Positions 8,920-17,920 of a DNA stretch of 64,000 nt are shown piece by piece. The translations under genes were made by a program, and so were the position numbers. The DNA is taken from assembly GCA_030431975.1 (NCBI GenBank), contig JAUIHP010000007.1, positions 192,554-256,553 on the forward strand. Reading direction: 5' to 3'. A model generated the notes under the pieces. That model searched no databases, was not told the origin of the DNA, and saw only the letters and a program-made list of their open reading frames with translations. Positions within the stretch are counted from its first letter, which is position 1. Every line of letters begins with the position of its first letter. The stretch comes from a bacterium. Its GTDB lineage: Bacteria > Eisenbacteria > RBG-16-71-46 > CAIMUX01.

Positions 8920-9138
8920 AAGTCGGGCAGTGTACCACTCTCCGCTCTCTGCCATACTCGCGGCGAACATCTGCGACGTCCGGATCCGGGAATGGATCTC
9001 GTTCCTGTGATGCGTCGACGAAGGATGCGGCAACGCCGCGGACAGGGCCGACATCCATGAGACCGGATGAAAGCCCGCGGTCAAGGTCGTGGCAGCCATG
9101 GCACTTGAACGTGAAGTCAAAGGAGAGATGAGCGACCG

Positions 9139-10692
9139 ATGGAAACTCTGAAGAGCTTTGTAGGCGGCAAGTGGCACACCGCGACGTCCGGATTCCGGGA
9201 CCTTCACGACCCGAGTACGGAAGACATCATTGCCCGGGCCTCGAGTGACGGAGTCGACTTCGCTGCCGCCGCTTCCCACGCCCGCACCGTCGGCGGACCT
9301 GCGCTTCGGAGTCTCAACTTCACCGAACGTGGCGCTGTGCTCGCGAAGATCTCCAAGGTCCTCGGGGAAGCGCGCGAAGAACTGATCGATCTTTCGATGA
9401 AGAACACCGGCGTGACTCGTCGCGACGCCAAGTTCGACCTGGACGGCGCGACCGGGACCTTGGCCTACTACGGGTACAAAGCGAAGGAACTCGGCGAGGA
9501 CTTCTACCTGCGTGACGGAGACGGCGAAGCGCTCGGCCGCTCGGCGCGTTTTTGGGGACAGCACGTTCACGTCCCGCTCCAAGGCGTGGCTGTTCTCGTA
9601 GGCGCCTACAACTTCCCCGCCTGGGGTTTCGCCGAGAAGATGGCCTGCGCGTTTCTCGCCGGAGTTCCTGTGATCGTGAAGCCGGCCACGAGCACGGCCT
9701 GGGTTGCGGCGCGGTGCGCGGAGATCATCGTCGAGTCGGGAGCGGCTCCCGAAGGAACGTTCTCGTTCGTCGCCGGTTCAACCGGGGATTTGCTCGACCA
9801 TCTTGGACCCCAGGACGTCCTGGCCTTTACCGGTTCCGCCTCGACCGGCCTTGCCCTTCGCAGTCACGCGGGAATGCTCGCCCAGAACGTTCGCGTCAAT
9901 GTGGAAGCCGACAGCCTCAATGCTGCTGTGCTGGCTCCCGATCTGGACGGCTCCAGCGACACGATGTCGCTCTTCTATCGCGAGATCGTTCGGGAGATCA
10001 CACAGAAGACGGGTCAGAAGTGCACGGCGGTTCGTCGCATCTTCGTTCCGGAAGACCGCTGCGACGAGGTCATCGAAGAACTTCGTTTTCGCCTCGGAGA
10101 TGTCGTGCCGGGAGATCCGCGCGATGAGCAGACGACGATGGGGCCTCTTTGCACTTCGGACCAACTTGTCGACACCGTCGAAGGTGTCGCGGCTCTACAG
10201 AAAGCCGGAGCGGAACTGGTTCTGGGGACCGGAGCGCGTTCGGACGGCGCGGGCGCAACCGAGGGCAAGGGGTACTTCTTCGCACCACACCTTTTGCGTG
10301 CACCTTCAGCCGACGCGGTTTCTCTCGTTCACGAGCGGGAAGTGTTTGGACCGGTCTCGACGGTCATCCCCTACGCCGGCGACGCGTCCGAGGTCGCGGA
10401 GTACGTTGCCCGCGGCAGGGGTAGCCTGGTGACCTCGATCTACAGCGATGACGAGTCCTGGGTCGGACAGGCTTTGGCCACGGCCGGCGCCTGGAACGGA
10501 CGTCTCTACCTGGCTTCGGCCAAGATGGCGGAGCAGGCAGTGGGTTCGGGCCTGGCTCTCCCGCAGTCGAAACACGGCGGTCCCGGCCGCGCCGGCGGCG
10601 GAGAGGAACTGGGTGGAATCCGCGGTCTCAGCCTCTACATGAATCGGGTGGCGCTGCAGGGCAGCAAAACGATGATCGAGCGACTTCTATAA
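9139..10692 (+). CDS. PaaZ/BoxD-type aldehyde dehydrogenase
   Basis: 517 residues covering one NAD(P)-dependent aldehyde dehydrogenase domain. Visible are the cofactor-binding GAYNFPAWGFAEKMACAF, the proton acceptor Glu256 (NVEADSLNA) and the nucleophile Cys295 (GQKCTAVRR). Sequence style matches the N-terminal half of PaaZ and the stand-alone 3,4-dehydroadipyl-CoA semialdehyde dehydrogenase BoxD; the MaoC hydratase half of PaaZ is absent and the length equals BoxD. The expected reaction is oxidation of an aromatic-ring-cleavage CoA semialdehyde to the acid. No other paa or box genes are in the window, so the pathway cannot be confirmed. Confidence 0.85.
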   Translation: METLKSFVGGKWHTATSGFRDLHDPSTEDIIARASSDGVDFAAAASHARTVGGPALRSLNFTERGAVLAKISKVLGEAREELIDLSMKNTGVTRRDAKFDLDGATGTLAYYGYKAKELGEDFYLRDGDGEALGRSARFWGQHVHVPLQGVAVLVGAYNFPAWGFAEKMACAFLAGVPVIVKPATSTAWVAARCAEIIVESGAAPEGTFSFVAGSTGDLLDHLGPQDVLAFTGSASTGLALRSHAGMLAQNVRVNVEADSLNAAVLAPDLDGSSDTMSLFYREIVREITQKTGQKCTAVRRIFVPEDRCDEVIEELRFRLGDVVPGDPRDEQTTMGPLCTSDQLVDTVEGVAALQKAGAELVLGTGARSDGAGATEGKGYFFAPHLLRAPSADAVSLVHEREVFGPVSTVIPYAGDASEVAEYVARGRGSLVTSIYSDDESWVGQALATAGAWNGRLYLASAKMAEQAVGSGLALPQSKHGGPGRAGGGEELGGIRGLSLYMNRVALQGSKTMIERLL

Positions 10693-10947
10693 GCCGGTCG
10701 AGTTCGTCTGGTTCATGAAGTCGGTCCCGGCCCTCTGGCGGACCGCTACCTTGGTCACGCTCCACTATTTCCTTGCGGTACAGCCGACTATTTCAGAACG
10801 TCTCGTAAACAAACTCGCCGTGATGACGACTCTTCGTTCCTCAACGGAAACTCCAAATATTCCTCACTTGCGCTAACCCGGCATTTGATAGAGATATAAG
10901 GCAGGATGCAGGGATTGCGTCCGAATCATTCTCATCAGGGAGGCAGC

Positions 10948-11319
10948 ATGGCAACATTCGACCGAGTGCAATTCGAGATCGACATCATTTCCATGACGGA
11001 CTCCGAGCTTCTCCAACTGGAGAGCGACCTTGACGACCTTCGTCCCTTCCAACCGCAGGATGCCGTTCAATACGGAATGGTCATTGCGGAATTGCAGCGG
11101 CGAACCGGCACTGCAGAACATCCCGCCATGTCTCTCCCGGAAGACGAGGAAGCCGACGAAGCCGAGATTCAGGCCGCGCTGGCCGCAGCGGTGGCGTTCT
11201 ACCTCGGGCGCGAACGACGCGTCGAACTTCGTCTCGAAGACAAAGCCCTTCCCGACCAGTGGTTGGAAGTCCAGCGCGAGCCCGGCGCCTGGGTCTTTCG
11301 CGTTCGCAAAGGCGATTAG
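10948..11319 (+). CDS. Small acidic protein, unknown function
   Basis: 123 residues from the ATG at 10948, preceded by GGGAGGC; an upstream in-frame ATG at 10906 lacks a site. The N-terminal third is helical and acidic, a Glu/Asp-rich linker follows (EDEEADEAE), then an Ala-rich helix (AALAAAVAFYLGRE) and a short beta-rich end with Trp residues (DQWLEVQREPGAWVFRV). The Ala-rich helix plus W-containing tail faintly recalls small gamma-type subunits of decarboxylase complexes, but there is no membrane anchor and no partner genes. Not recognised. Confidence 0.6.
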   Translation: MATFDRVQFEIDIISMTDSELLQLESDLDDLRPFQPQDAVQYGMVIAELQRRTGTAEHPAMSLPEDEEADEAEIQAALAAAVAFYLGRERRVELRLEDKALPDQWLEVQREPGAWVFRVRKGD

Positions 11320-11369
11320 CGGGTCGAGCGGCCCGGGAGTGAGAGGGCTTCGTTCGATATCGACAAGAA

Positions 11370-11398
11370 AGCGGGCCGAGGGGGTTACTCGGCCCGCT
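11370..11398. terminator. Hairpin terminator between convergent genes
   Basis: A perfect 11-bp stem AGCGGGCCGAG / CTCGGCCCGCT with a 7-base loop. Read on the minus strand it is followed by TTCTTG, so it best serves the secreted protein gene ending at 11557; it can also stop the plus-strand gene. Confidence 0.7.
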
Positions 11399-11556
11399 TC
11401 GTGACGCCTCCCGTAGGGTGGAGGCGTCCAGGGATCGTGCGGCTCGTCATCCGGCTCCGGCCAAGCCCCGGCATCGGAACCGGGCTGTCGTCGTAACGGA
11501 CGCAGGTCGACGCTCGAGTCCAACCTCCGTACTCGCAGACGGAGGTCCGGCCCCGT

Positions 11557-13146
11557 TCACCGCACGATCGGTATCTGTTTTCGGTGCACCCCATCCGGCG
11601 TCTCCACCCGCGCCAGATAGATTCCACTCGGAAGTCGCTGCATCTCGCTCCGAATGGAAACGCGGCGCTCTCCGATCCCCGCATGCGACAGGTCACTTCC
11701 TGCGACGCGACGGCCACGGACATCGAAGAGCGCCAAACTCACGAACCCCGCGCGGGACACCCGGAAGCGCAGCTCGTTGCCGTCCCATGTGATCTCCTTT
11801 GCGCCCAGGTTTGCGCCGGGGTTTGCGCCGTGGATCGGCGCGCGACGACCCAGTGTGGAGTTGTCCTGCTCGAATTCCAGCGGATCGAGTTTCTTCACCG
11901 GATCGAGATCGACCGCACCGAACCGGTAGGCCGCGGTCTCTTCGACGGAAGTGAACCCGGCGACATCTCGATTCAGGAGATAGAACTGAACCGTGTGGTC
12001 CGCACACGCACTCGCGATGTTCGTTCCGTAGACGAGATCGTGCGCGTTGCCGTCGACGTCGACGCGAAACACGGTTTGCGAGTAGGGGTGGAGATGCTCC
12101 TTGATCATGAGGATCTCTCCGCCCGGCAGGAAGCCGATGTCCCTGCGGAAGAGGGCGCCGCCTCGTTCGAGTGCCCAGACTTCCGTTCCCTCCTCGTCGA
12201 ACCGGTAAAGCCCCGTGTCTCCGAAGAGATCCGCATTGACGACGAACGGGCCGACTCCCGCCGGGGTCAAAAAGACGCTGGCAGGATTCCCGTCAATGGG
12301 CACGTCGAGGAGTTGGCTGCCCCCGTAGGCGACCGCCCGAAGCGAGAACGTTCCGCTGTCGAGATCGTGAACGAGTACGTAGCAACGTTGTCCCGGGCCG
12401 TCGGCGCCGTCGACCACGCGTTGGCCGACATTCGTGGACCAGATCGCGCCGAGCCGGTTGCCGCCAGCGTCCCACCCGATAAGGCTTCCGCGAGCTTGCC
12501 GTGACTCGTCGTCCTCGCTGGTTGCGACCCAGAGTCGTAGCGACCCGTCACTCCAGGCGGTGACCACATCGATCGGACCTGAGATGGACGACTCCGAGGC
12601 TGTGTACGTGTCGCTCCAGATGCGTACACCGTCGTCCCGCACTTTGGCGACGTGTACGGTTCTGCCGTTTCCGGGAAGATCGGTTTCGAAGACGAGATAC
12701 TCTGCACTCGCCCCCGCGGGAGCACGCGCAATGAGATGTGCGGGATACTCCGATCCCGAATCCACCACCCAGTCGGCGCGCCCGTCCGTGTCGTAACGAC
12801 GAACCATCCCGTCGAAGAGTCGCAGACCGCCCGCGCCATCCGTCCAGACGTCGTCGATGTCCGACGACTCCATTTCCCACTGCGCAAGTTCCCGCCCTTC
12901 CCGATCGAGCTTGAGGACAAGTGTCGGCGAAGTTCGGTGCGGAAAGAGATCGTGCGACACCCACCACAGATCACCCTGCGGCGTGACTCGGTGAACCGAG
13001 TGCCACCAGGGACCTCCGCGGACCTGGAGTGTCCACTCCGGATCGCGATCAGCGGCTTCCGCATTCGCGGCTATGAGGGAGAGGGGGACGAGGATGGCAA
13101 GGGGAGAGGGCCATGACTCTTGCCATCCAAGGCGTAGACGGATCAT
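11557..13146 (-). CDS. Secreted propeller-like protein with FlgD/T9SS-type C-terminal domain
   Basis: 529 residues. The start at 13146 is preceded by GGAGG and opens a signal peptide (ILVPLSLIAANAEA). The middle ~400 residues consist of repeated beta-strand blocks with W/D/G motifs (WWHSVHRVTPQGDLWWV; VLKLDREGREL), typical of a WD40/Kelch-like propeller without catalytic residues. The last ~80 residues are a FlgD-like Ig sorting domain (LALFDVRGRRVAG, then PSGIYLARVETPDG). In FCB bacteria such domains direct proteins to the surface. It is followed downstream by a strong hairpin. Its role on the surface, such as binding a polymer or ion, is unknown. Confidence 0.8.
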   Translation of the reverse strand: MIRLRLGWQESWPSPLAILVPLSLIAANAEAADRDPEWTLQVRGGPWWHSVHRVTPQGDLWWVSHDLFPHRTSPTLVLKLDREGRELAQWEMESSDIDDVWTDGAGGLRLFDGMVRRYDTDGRADWVVDSGSEYPAHLIARAPAGASAEYLVFETDLPGNGRTVHVAKVRDDGVRIWSDTYTASESSISGPIDVVTAWSDGSLRLWVATSEDDESRQARGSLIGWDAGGNRLGAIWSTNVGQRVVDGADGPGQRCYVLVHDLDSGTFSLRAVAYGGSQLLDVPIDGNPASVFLTPAGVGPFVVNADLFGDTGLYRFDEEGTEVWALERGGALFRRDIGFLPGGEILMIKEHLHPYSQTVFRVDVDGNAHDLVYGTNIASACADHTVQFYLLNRDVAGFTSVEETAAYRFGAVDLDPVKKLDPLEFEQDNSTLGRRAPIHGANPGANLGAKEITWDGNELRFRVSRAGFVSLALFDVRGRRVAGSDLSHAGIGERRVSIRSEMQRLPSGIYLARVETPDGVHRKQIPIVR

Positions 13147-13277
13147 CGTCGCCTCCTTGAATGGCACCCCGGCAGTGCTTAGCTTTACTAAACCCTATGT
13201 CGAGGATGTCCGGCAAGGAAGAAACGCGGAATCGCTTAATCGTCGGCTCGAAGTGCCGGGACGTGCATATAAACGGC

Positions 13278-13304
13278 GAGGCGCCTCGGCCTTCGAAGCG
13301 CCTC
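13278..13304 (-). terminator. Hairpin downstream of the 1209-residue secreted protein
   Basis: Stem GAGGCGC / GCGCCTC with a 13-base loop, lying 12 bases past the stop at 13316 on the minus strand and followed there by CGCCGTTTAT. Weak T-run, so probable rather than certain. Confidence 0.45.
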
Positions 13305-13315
13305 CCCGTATAGCA

Positions 13316-16300
13316 CTAGCGAGCTCGCACCCACTTCGCAGTCCGCTCCTCGCCGAGCGCCTGAACCTTCGCAAAGTAGACGCCGGAGCTGGCACGAACG
13401 CCTCTGTCCGTCCGTCCATCCCACTCGATACGGTGGATGCCGGGCTGGAAGTCCCCGTCGACGAGCGAACGGACCTTCCGGCCCTGCGTATCGAAGATGT
13501 TCATTCGAACCGGCCCCGCGTCCGGTAGCGACAACTCGAGTTGCGGCGCTGCGGAGTTTCCTCGGAGCACCCGGAGATCCAACGCCTCGGGCAGATCCGC
13601 GGCATCATCTACGTCGGCGGCACCGTTCTCGTAGACGTAGATCTCGTACGCACCGGACCGGCCGTTGACGTTGGCCACGACAAGTCCGAAGACGTCGGGT
13701 TGTACCGCGACGAAGACGAGTCCTTCGGACACACCGGGGCCTCTGTCCTGCGAGACGGCGATCCGGTCGCCCGACGGTTGGTAGTAGTCACCGGTCCTGG
13801 AGCTGTGCACCGTCACGGAGAGGTCCATGTCGTTGTCCAGCGGCACGACCTCGACTCGAACGGCGGTGGCGTCGAGACCGATGTCCAGGTCCCAGATCTG
13901 CACCGGTTCGCCGGGCGCGAACTCGCCGGAGACCTTCACCACCTCGACCGGATCGTCGAACTGGATGTCCTGGGATTCGGCCACGTCGCAGAAGACGAGC
14001 TGGCCGCCCGTGCCGGCCGTGCGATCGATGCGGGAGTACAGCGAGTGGGCAGGGAGGTGGTTCCCGTCGACGACCATGTACGTCATCGGGTCGCCGCTCT
14101 GATCGCCGCCCAGGAAGCAGCTCAGGTACTCCTGTTCACACTCCCACATCCACATCGAAGACTGCGTCACGTCACCCGCGGGGCCTTCCTTGGGATGGAC
14201 CCCGAGCACGGCCCAGGAGTTTTCCACCGTCTGCATTTCGGGGAAGATCACCTCGTCCGGAAGCAGGACCCGAACGCCGTCGGCGAGTTCGACAGCTGGT
14301 CCCATGCCCAGCCAGTAGTTGGTTTCGGTCGGCTCTTCCGCGACGAGGACGGCGCCGTACCAGCCCGACTCGGGAGCCGTGAACTGGAACCACGTGCTGA
14401 GCTCGTTTCCGGTTCCCTGGACCACGAGTTCGCTCCGGGTGTAGGTGTATTCACCGGGCTGCGCCAGATAGAGCCGTGGCTCGTTGAACACACCCAGTTG
14501 GCCGTAGTACTGGAAGCGGTAGGCCTTTCCGGCCTCGAGGTAAGAGTCCCAGACCTTGCAGACGTGCCCTTCCTCCCAGGTTTCCATGTGCCACCCGGAG
14601 AGGATCTCGGGACCGTGCTCCCATTCGGTCGTGATCGGCTGCACTCCGCTCTCGCGCGAGATGCGCAGGTAGTCGTCCGGCGCAGCGAACTGGGTGTAGT
14701 CGACGACTGCGAACTCGACGCCGGGGTAGTCGTCGGAGACCTCCCGCTCGAAGTAGAACTGCGGAGTCTGCGAGAGGCGAAGTGTCGCGTTCGTGTCCTC
14801 TCCCGGTCGGGCGGCGGCGACGGCCCAGCTTGGATGCTGCGGCCAAAAGCTGTAGAGCCTGAGGTCGAACGCGGACTCGAACGGTGTGGCTTCCGCCAGG
14901 TTTTGCATTGTCGGTCCGACCTTGATCGAGAAGGTGCCGGCCTCCTCCGTCGTTGAAAAGATGATCAGGCCGTAGGTATCCGTCTCCGGAACCGTGAAGG
15001 TGTACGTCTCGTCGAGACCCGCCGTCCAGTTGTCCGCTTCCCACAGAGACTGGTCGCGGGGCGCATAGTATCCCCAGTCCTCGGACTTGAAGAGGGCCAT
15101 CCCGAGGTCGAGGTCGGGGTTTGCAGGGTCGATGTCGAGCTGGAACTGGATCGTCTCTCCTTCAAAGAGTGGGACGTCGTAAGCGCGAACGACCGAGTGT
15201 GAGCTCCAGTACTCATTCCGAGGAATGCCGTTGGCATAGACGAACTCATCTCCGTTCTCGTGTGCGAGGACGTAGTCGCCGGGCGCGCTCCAGTTCTCCA
15301 GCTCGATGTAGTCCTGTCCCGGGTTCGACTGGTTGAAGTCGCCGACGATGAAGCGCACGCCGCCGCCTCCCAGGATCGATGTGGCGATATGATGGTTCTT
15401 GTTGTTGTCCCCGAAGATTCGCATCATCCATCCGGAACTTCCCCGCGAGCGCACGCCGACGACGCCCCAGTTTCTCTCGCTCTGATTGGCGGCGAAGCCG
15501 ATGGAGGCGCTGGAGGAAACGAAGGAGTTGTTGTCGAGCTCGTAGAGTGTGTACGGAGCTCCCGTGTCGGGGTCGAAGGCGCGTACGGGATCGAGGAAGC
15601 CGTTTTCGTCGTCGTCGATCCAGCCCCAGTTGCGATGCGTGAACTCGCACGGGGAACCGCCGACCCATCCGGCCCGCATCAGGCAGTCTTCGCCCTCGGC
15701 GCAGGACATGCAGTTGCCGTTCGGGACCTGGTCGTAGAGGTACTCACTCTGGCAGACGTCGTCACAAAGGACACCGCCGCACCCTGCCGGCGTGCCGCCT
15801 TCGTCGCAGGCTCCGAAGTGCTTGCCCAGCAGGTAGGCCCAGACGTTCCAGTCCATGTCGTAGCTGACTTTCATCCATGACGTGCCGTTGCCGACTTGGA
15901 CGGTCGAGAACGAGTAATCCGCAGGGATGAAAACCAGCACGACGTTGTCCCAGCCACCGCCGTCGTTCTGGGCGGCAATCGAGAACTCGTCGATGTTGGA
16001 TCCGTCACCGTCTTCGTCGAAGTAGCCGAGATCTTCGGCCGCATCGGCGACCATCCAGGACTCGAAGTCCGGGTAGTCGCCGATGTCGTAGGGAACCTCG
16101 GCTGGATAGTAGTAGTAGCCGCCCGTGCGGCCCCACGCGAAGTGAAGAAAGCCCTCGTCGACCATGTTGTCCAGAAAGTACTCCCGAACCGGCGCGAGCT
16201 TTTCGGTTAGGGCCTGTCGCTCCTCCTCGTCCCAGGTTCCCCCTGCGTGATCGACGAGAACCAACGCGATGTTCACGGAGCCGCGGGCGTAGTGAACGGT

Positions 16301-16945
16301 GTCGTTGTCTCCGTTTCCGCCTCGGCTGTGGGCGTTGGCGGACGCGTATCCGCCTTCCAGATCCGTTGCAGCGAGAAGCACAGGATCAGGTACGGCATCT
16401 CTGCCCTTGGTCTCATAGCGAATCTTCGAAGGGTCGGGACTCGCCGTAGGATCGGCATCCACGCCTGTCGGGTGACAGATCTGTGCCTTGAGCCCGCTCG
16501 ATGTAGTCTCTGCGCTGAGGGCCGATACCGACTGGATTCTACCAGCTGCCGTCGCGGACGACGCGTCGAGCGGAGTCACATTCCGAAGAATGGATTCCGC
16601 TGGGATTGCATCGGCCGGGACACCTGGTCGCGTCAGCATCGGTTGAGGCTTCCGGGTGGTTCGCCGAATCTCCTTCGACTCGATCCGGGCCTGCCATTCC
16701 TTAGGGTCTACAGACGGGCGCGCGGTTGCGTCCTCGACCTTGCGGGTGCCGGCAGCCTCGGCATCGAGCTGCGCTTGCCAGGCCGCCTGGATCTTGGCCT
16801 GCTCCGCTACGGTGGGTGCCGCCGATTTCAGTTTCTCTGCCTCGAGGTGGGGCTCGGCTCCCGCATGGCTCGCTCCCGCCAGAACCATTCCGGCGGCAAG
16901 GAGTCCCAGTGCCGGCGCGAGCTCCCTAAGCTTTCTCAGCTGCAT
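13316..16945 (-). CDS. Large secreted metallopeptidase-like protein lacking the catalytic HExxH, FlgD-type C-terminus
   Basis: 1209 residues. The ATG at 16945 follows AAGGAG and starts a signal peptide (LGLLAAGMVLAGASHAGA). Residues ~30-75 are charged and helical. The next ~300 residues look like a metzincin-type peptidase module, with a Cys-rich loop after the place where the zinc helix belongs, but that helix reads YLLGKHFGACDEGG (from residue 371) where active relatives have HExGHxFGAxDE: both the first His-Glu and the second His are missing. C-terminal to it are several beta-sandwich blocks (pre-peptidase C-terminal-like) and a FlgD-type sorting domain (NIFDTQGRKVRSL, IEWDGRTDRG, SSGVYFAKV). 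It is probably a binding or scaffold protein on the cell surface. Confidence 0.8.
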   Translation of the reverse strand: MQLRKLRELAPALGLLAAGMVLAGASHAGAEPHLEAEKLKSAAPTVAEQAKIQAAWQAQLDAEAAGTRKVEDATARPSVDPKEWQARIESKEIRRTTRKPQPMLTRPGVPADAIPAESILRNVTPLDASSATAAGRIQSVSALSAETTSSGLKAQICHPTGVDADPTASPDPSKIRYETKGRDAVPDPVLLAATDLEGGYASANAHSRGGNGDNDTVHYARGSVNIALVLVDHAGGTWDEEERQALTEKLAPVREYFLDNMVDEGFLHFAWGRTGGYYYYPAEVPYDIGDYPDFESWMVADAAEDLGYFDEDGDGSNIDEFSIAAQNDGGGWDNVVLVFIPADYSFSTVQVGNGTSWMKVSYDMDWNVWAYLLGKHFGACDEGGTPAGCGGVLCDDVCQSEYLYDQVPNGNCMSCAEGEDCLMRAGWVGGSPCEFTHRNWGWIDDDENGFLDPVRAFDPDTGAPYTLYELDNNSFVSSSASIGFAANQSERNWGVVGVRSRGSSGWMMRIFGDNNKNHHIATSILGGGGVRFIVGDFNQSNPGQDYIELENWSAPGDYVLAHENGDEFVYANGIPRNEYWSSHSVVRAYDVPLFEGETIQFQLDIDPANPDLDLGMALFKSEDWGYYAPRDQSLWEADNWTAGLDETYTFTVPETDTYGLIIFSTTEEAGTFSIKVGPTMQNLAEATPFESAFDLRLYSFWPQHPSWAVAAARPGEDTNATLRLSQTPQFYFEREVSDDYPGVEFAVVDYTQFAAPDDYLRISRESGVQPITTEWEHGPEILSGWHMETWEEGHVCKVWDSYLEAGKAYRFQYYGQLGVFNEPRLYLAQPGEYTYTRSELVVQGTGNELSTWFQFTAPESGWYGAVLVAEEPTETNYWLGMGPAVELADGVRVLLPDEVIFPEMQTVENSWAVLGVHPKEGPAGDVTQSSMWMWECEQEYLSCFLGGDQSGDPMTYMVVDGNHLPAHSLYSRIDRTAGTGGQLVFCDVAESQDIQFDDPVEVVKVSGEFAPGEPVQIWDLDIGLDATAVRVEVVPLDNDMDLSVTVHSSRTGDYYQPSGDRIAVSQDRGPGVSEGLVFVAVQPDVFGLVVANVNGRSGAYEIYVYENGAADVDDAADLPEALDLRVLRGNSAAPQLELSLPDAGPVRMNIFDTQGRKVRSLVDGDFQPGIHRIEWDGRTDRGVRASSGVYFAKVQALGEERTAKWVRAR

Positions 16946-17054
16946 CACTTCCGTCTCTCCTTCATTTCCGGGCCGGGCTGTGGCGCGCCGGTCCATACCT
17001 TTTTGGCTATCAGGGAGTGCGCAGAAGCGGGTCGAGGTGTAACCCGGAACGTCG

Positions 17055-17330
17055 TTGGATCTGCGCGGCGCTGGAAGAGCCGGGTTTGCAGTCCAAACAT
17101 CATGTGCAACGTGTGGAGACGACGTTGCCCAGTCCGGTCCCGTGGCCATCTTCGACTCCGGAGGACGCAGAGTCCGGCAGCTTGTCGACGGCCCCCTCGG
17201 CGCGGGCCGACACGAGCTTCATTGGGACGGCACGGACGACGACGCCCGCAGGTTGCCGTCCGGTGTCTACTGGGCGCGGGTCAACGACGGCGGGGCCGAG
17301 TCGAGCGCGAAGTTGGTCCAGCTGCAGTAA
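17055..17330 (+). pseudogene. Orphan FlgD/T9SS-type sorting-domain fragment
   Basis: An open frame whose last ~65 residues are a complete FlgD-like sorting domain (AIFDSGGRRVRQLVDG, LHWDGTDDD, PSGVYWARV) with no passenger protein in front. The upstream part has no signal peptide and only a TTG start. It lies between the divergent start of the 1209-residue protein and convergent msrB, most simply a remnant of a deleted secreted-protein gene. Translation is doubtful. Confidence 0.6.
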
Positions 17331-17347
17331 AGAACGAGAGGGCGCGG

Positions 17348-17797
17348 CTATGACTTCGGATCGTCTTCCTTCAAATCCAACGCCACCGAGTTGATGCAGT
17401 AACGCTGCCCGGTCGGCGCCGGTCCGTCGGGGAAGACATGCCCCAGGTGCGCGTCACAGTCCGCGCAACGGACTTCCGTACGCCGCATCCCGTGACTCGT
17501 GTCCTCCACGTGCTTGAGGTTGGCCCCGCTCCCCGGCTGAAAGAAGCTTGGCCATCCGCAGCCGGAGTCGAACTTGTGGTCCGAGCTGAAAAGCGGAGCG
17601 TCACAGCAGATGCAGTGGAACATCCCCGTCTCTTTGCTGTCGTAGTACTTCCCGGTGAAGGGACGCTCGGTTCCCGCCTGCCGCGTGACCTCATACTGTT
17701 CGGGGGTCAACTGCTCCCGCCACTCGGCATCCGACTTTGCGACCTTCCTGCTGGATGCATCCTGGTTCGGGGCGGCGTTGCGAGTGTCGTCATTCAT
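17348..17797 (-). CDS. msrB: Peptide-methionine (R)-S-oxide reductase
   Basis: 149 residues. Reduces methionine-R-sulfoxide in proteins back to methionine using thioredoxin. Zinc-binding pairs are Cys62/Cys65 (CICC) and Cys111/Cys114 (CADC); the catalytic Cys134 sits in [15 protein letters not shown] and [10 protein letters not shown] are family signatures. The first ~20 residues are a polar extension without signal-peptide features, so it is cytoplasmic. The gene is convergent with the orphan sorting-domain fragment and about 120 bp downstream of the AcuI-type reductase; both relate to redox chemistry but nothing shows co-regulation. Confidence 0.95.
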   Translation of the reverse strand: MNDDTRNAAPNQDASSRKVAKSDAEWREQLTPEQYEVTRQAGTERPFTGKYYDSKETGMFHCICCDAPLFSSDHKFDSGCGWPSFFQPGSGANLKHVEDTSHGMRRTEVRCADCDAHLGHVFPDGPAPTGQRYCINSVALDLKEDDPKS

Positions 17798-17920
17798 GTT
17801 TCGACCATCCTTGTGGTTCGTGTGTCGTCGTGCAGATGGACGTCTCGGCCGGAAAGCGCGAGGGTCGTCGTAGAGTACCCAAGCCTCGATCTCTTGTGAC
17901 TCGAACGGCCTCGGCTGGAC

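Noticed and set aside
8920-9582. N-terminal extension of the MATE-like transporter to 649 residues
   Set aside because: The added part is antisense to the aldehyde dehydrogenase and not transporter-like.
10693-10947. tRNA or small RNA gene in the gap after the aldehyde dehydrogenase
   Set aside because: No cloverleaf pairing, TTC-loop or CCA end was found; only AT-richer sequence with a poor promoter-like stretch.
13541-14956. A 471-codon plus-strand frame opposite the 1209-residue secreted protein
   Set aside because: Antisense shadow: no ribosome site, biased Arg/Val/Asp composition, no recognisable domain.
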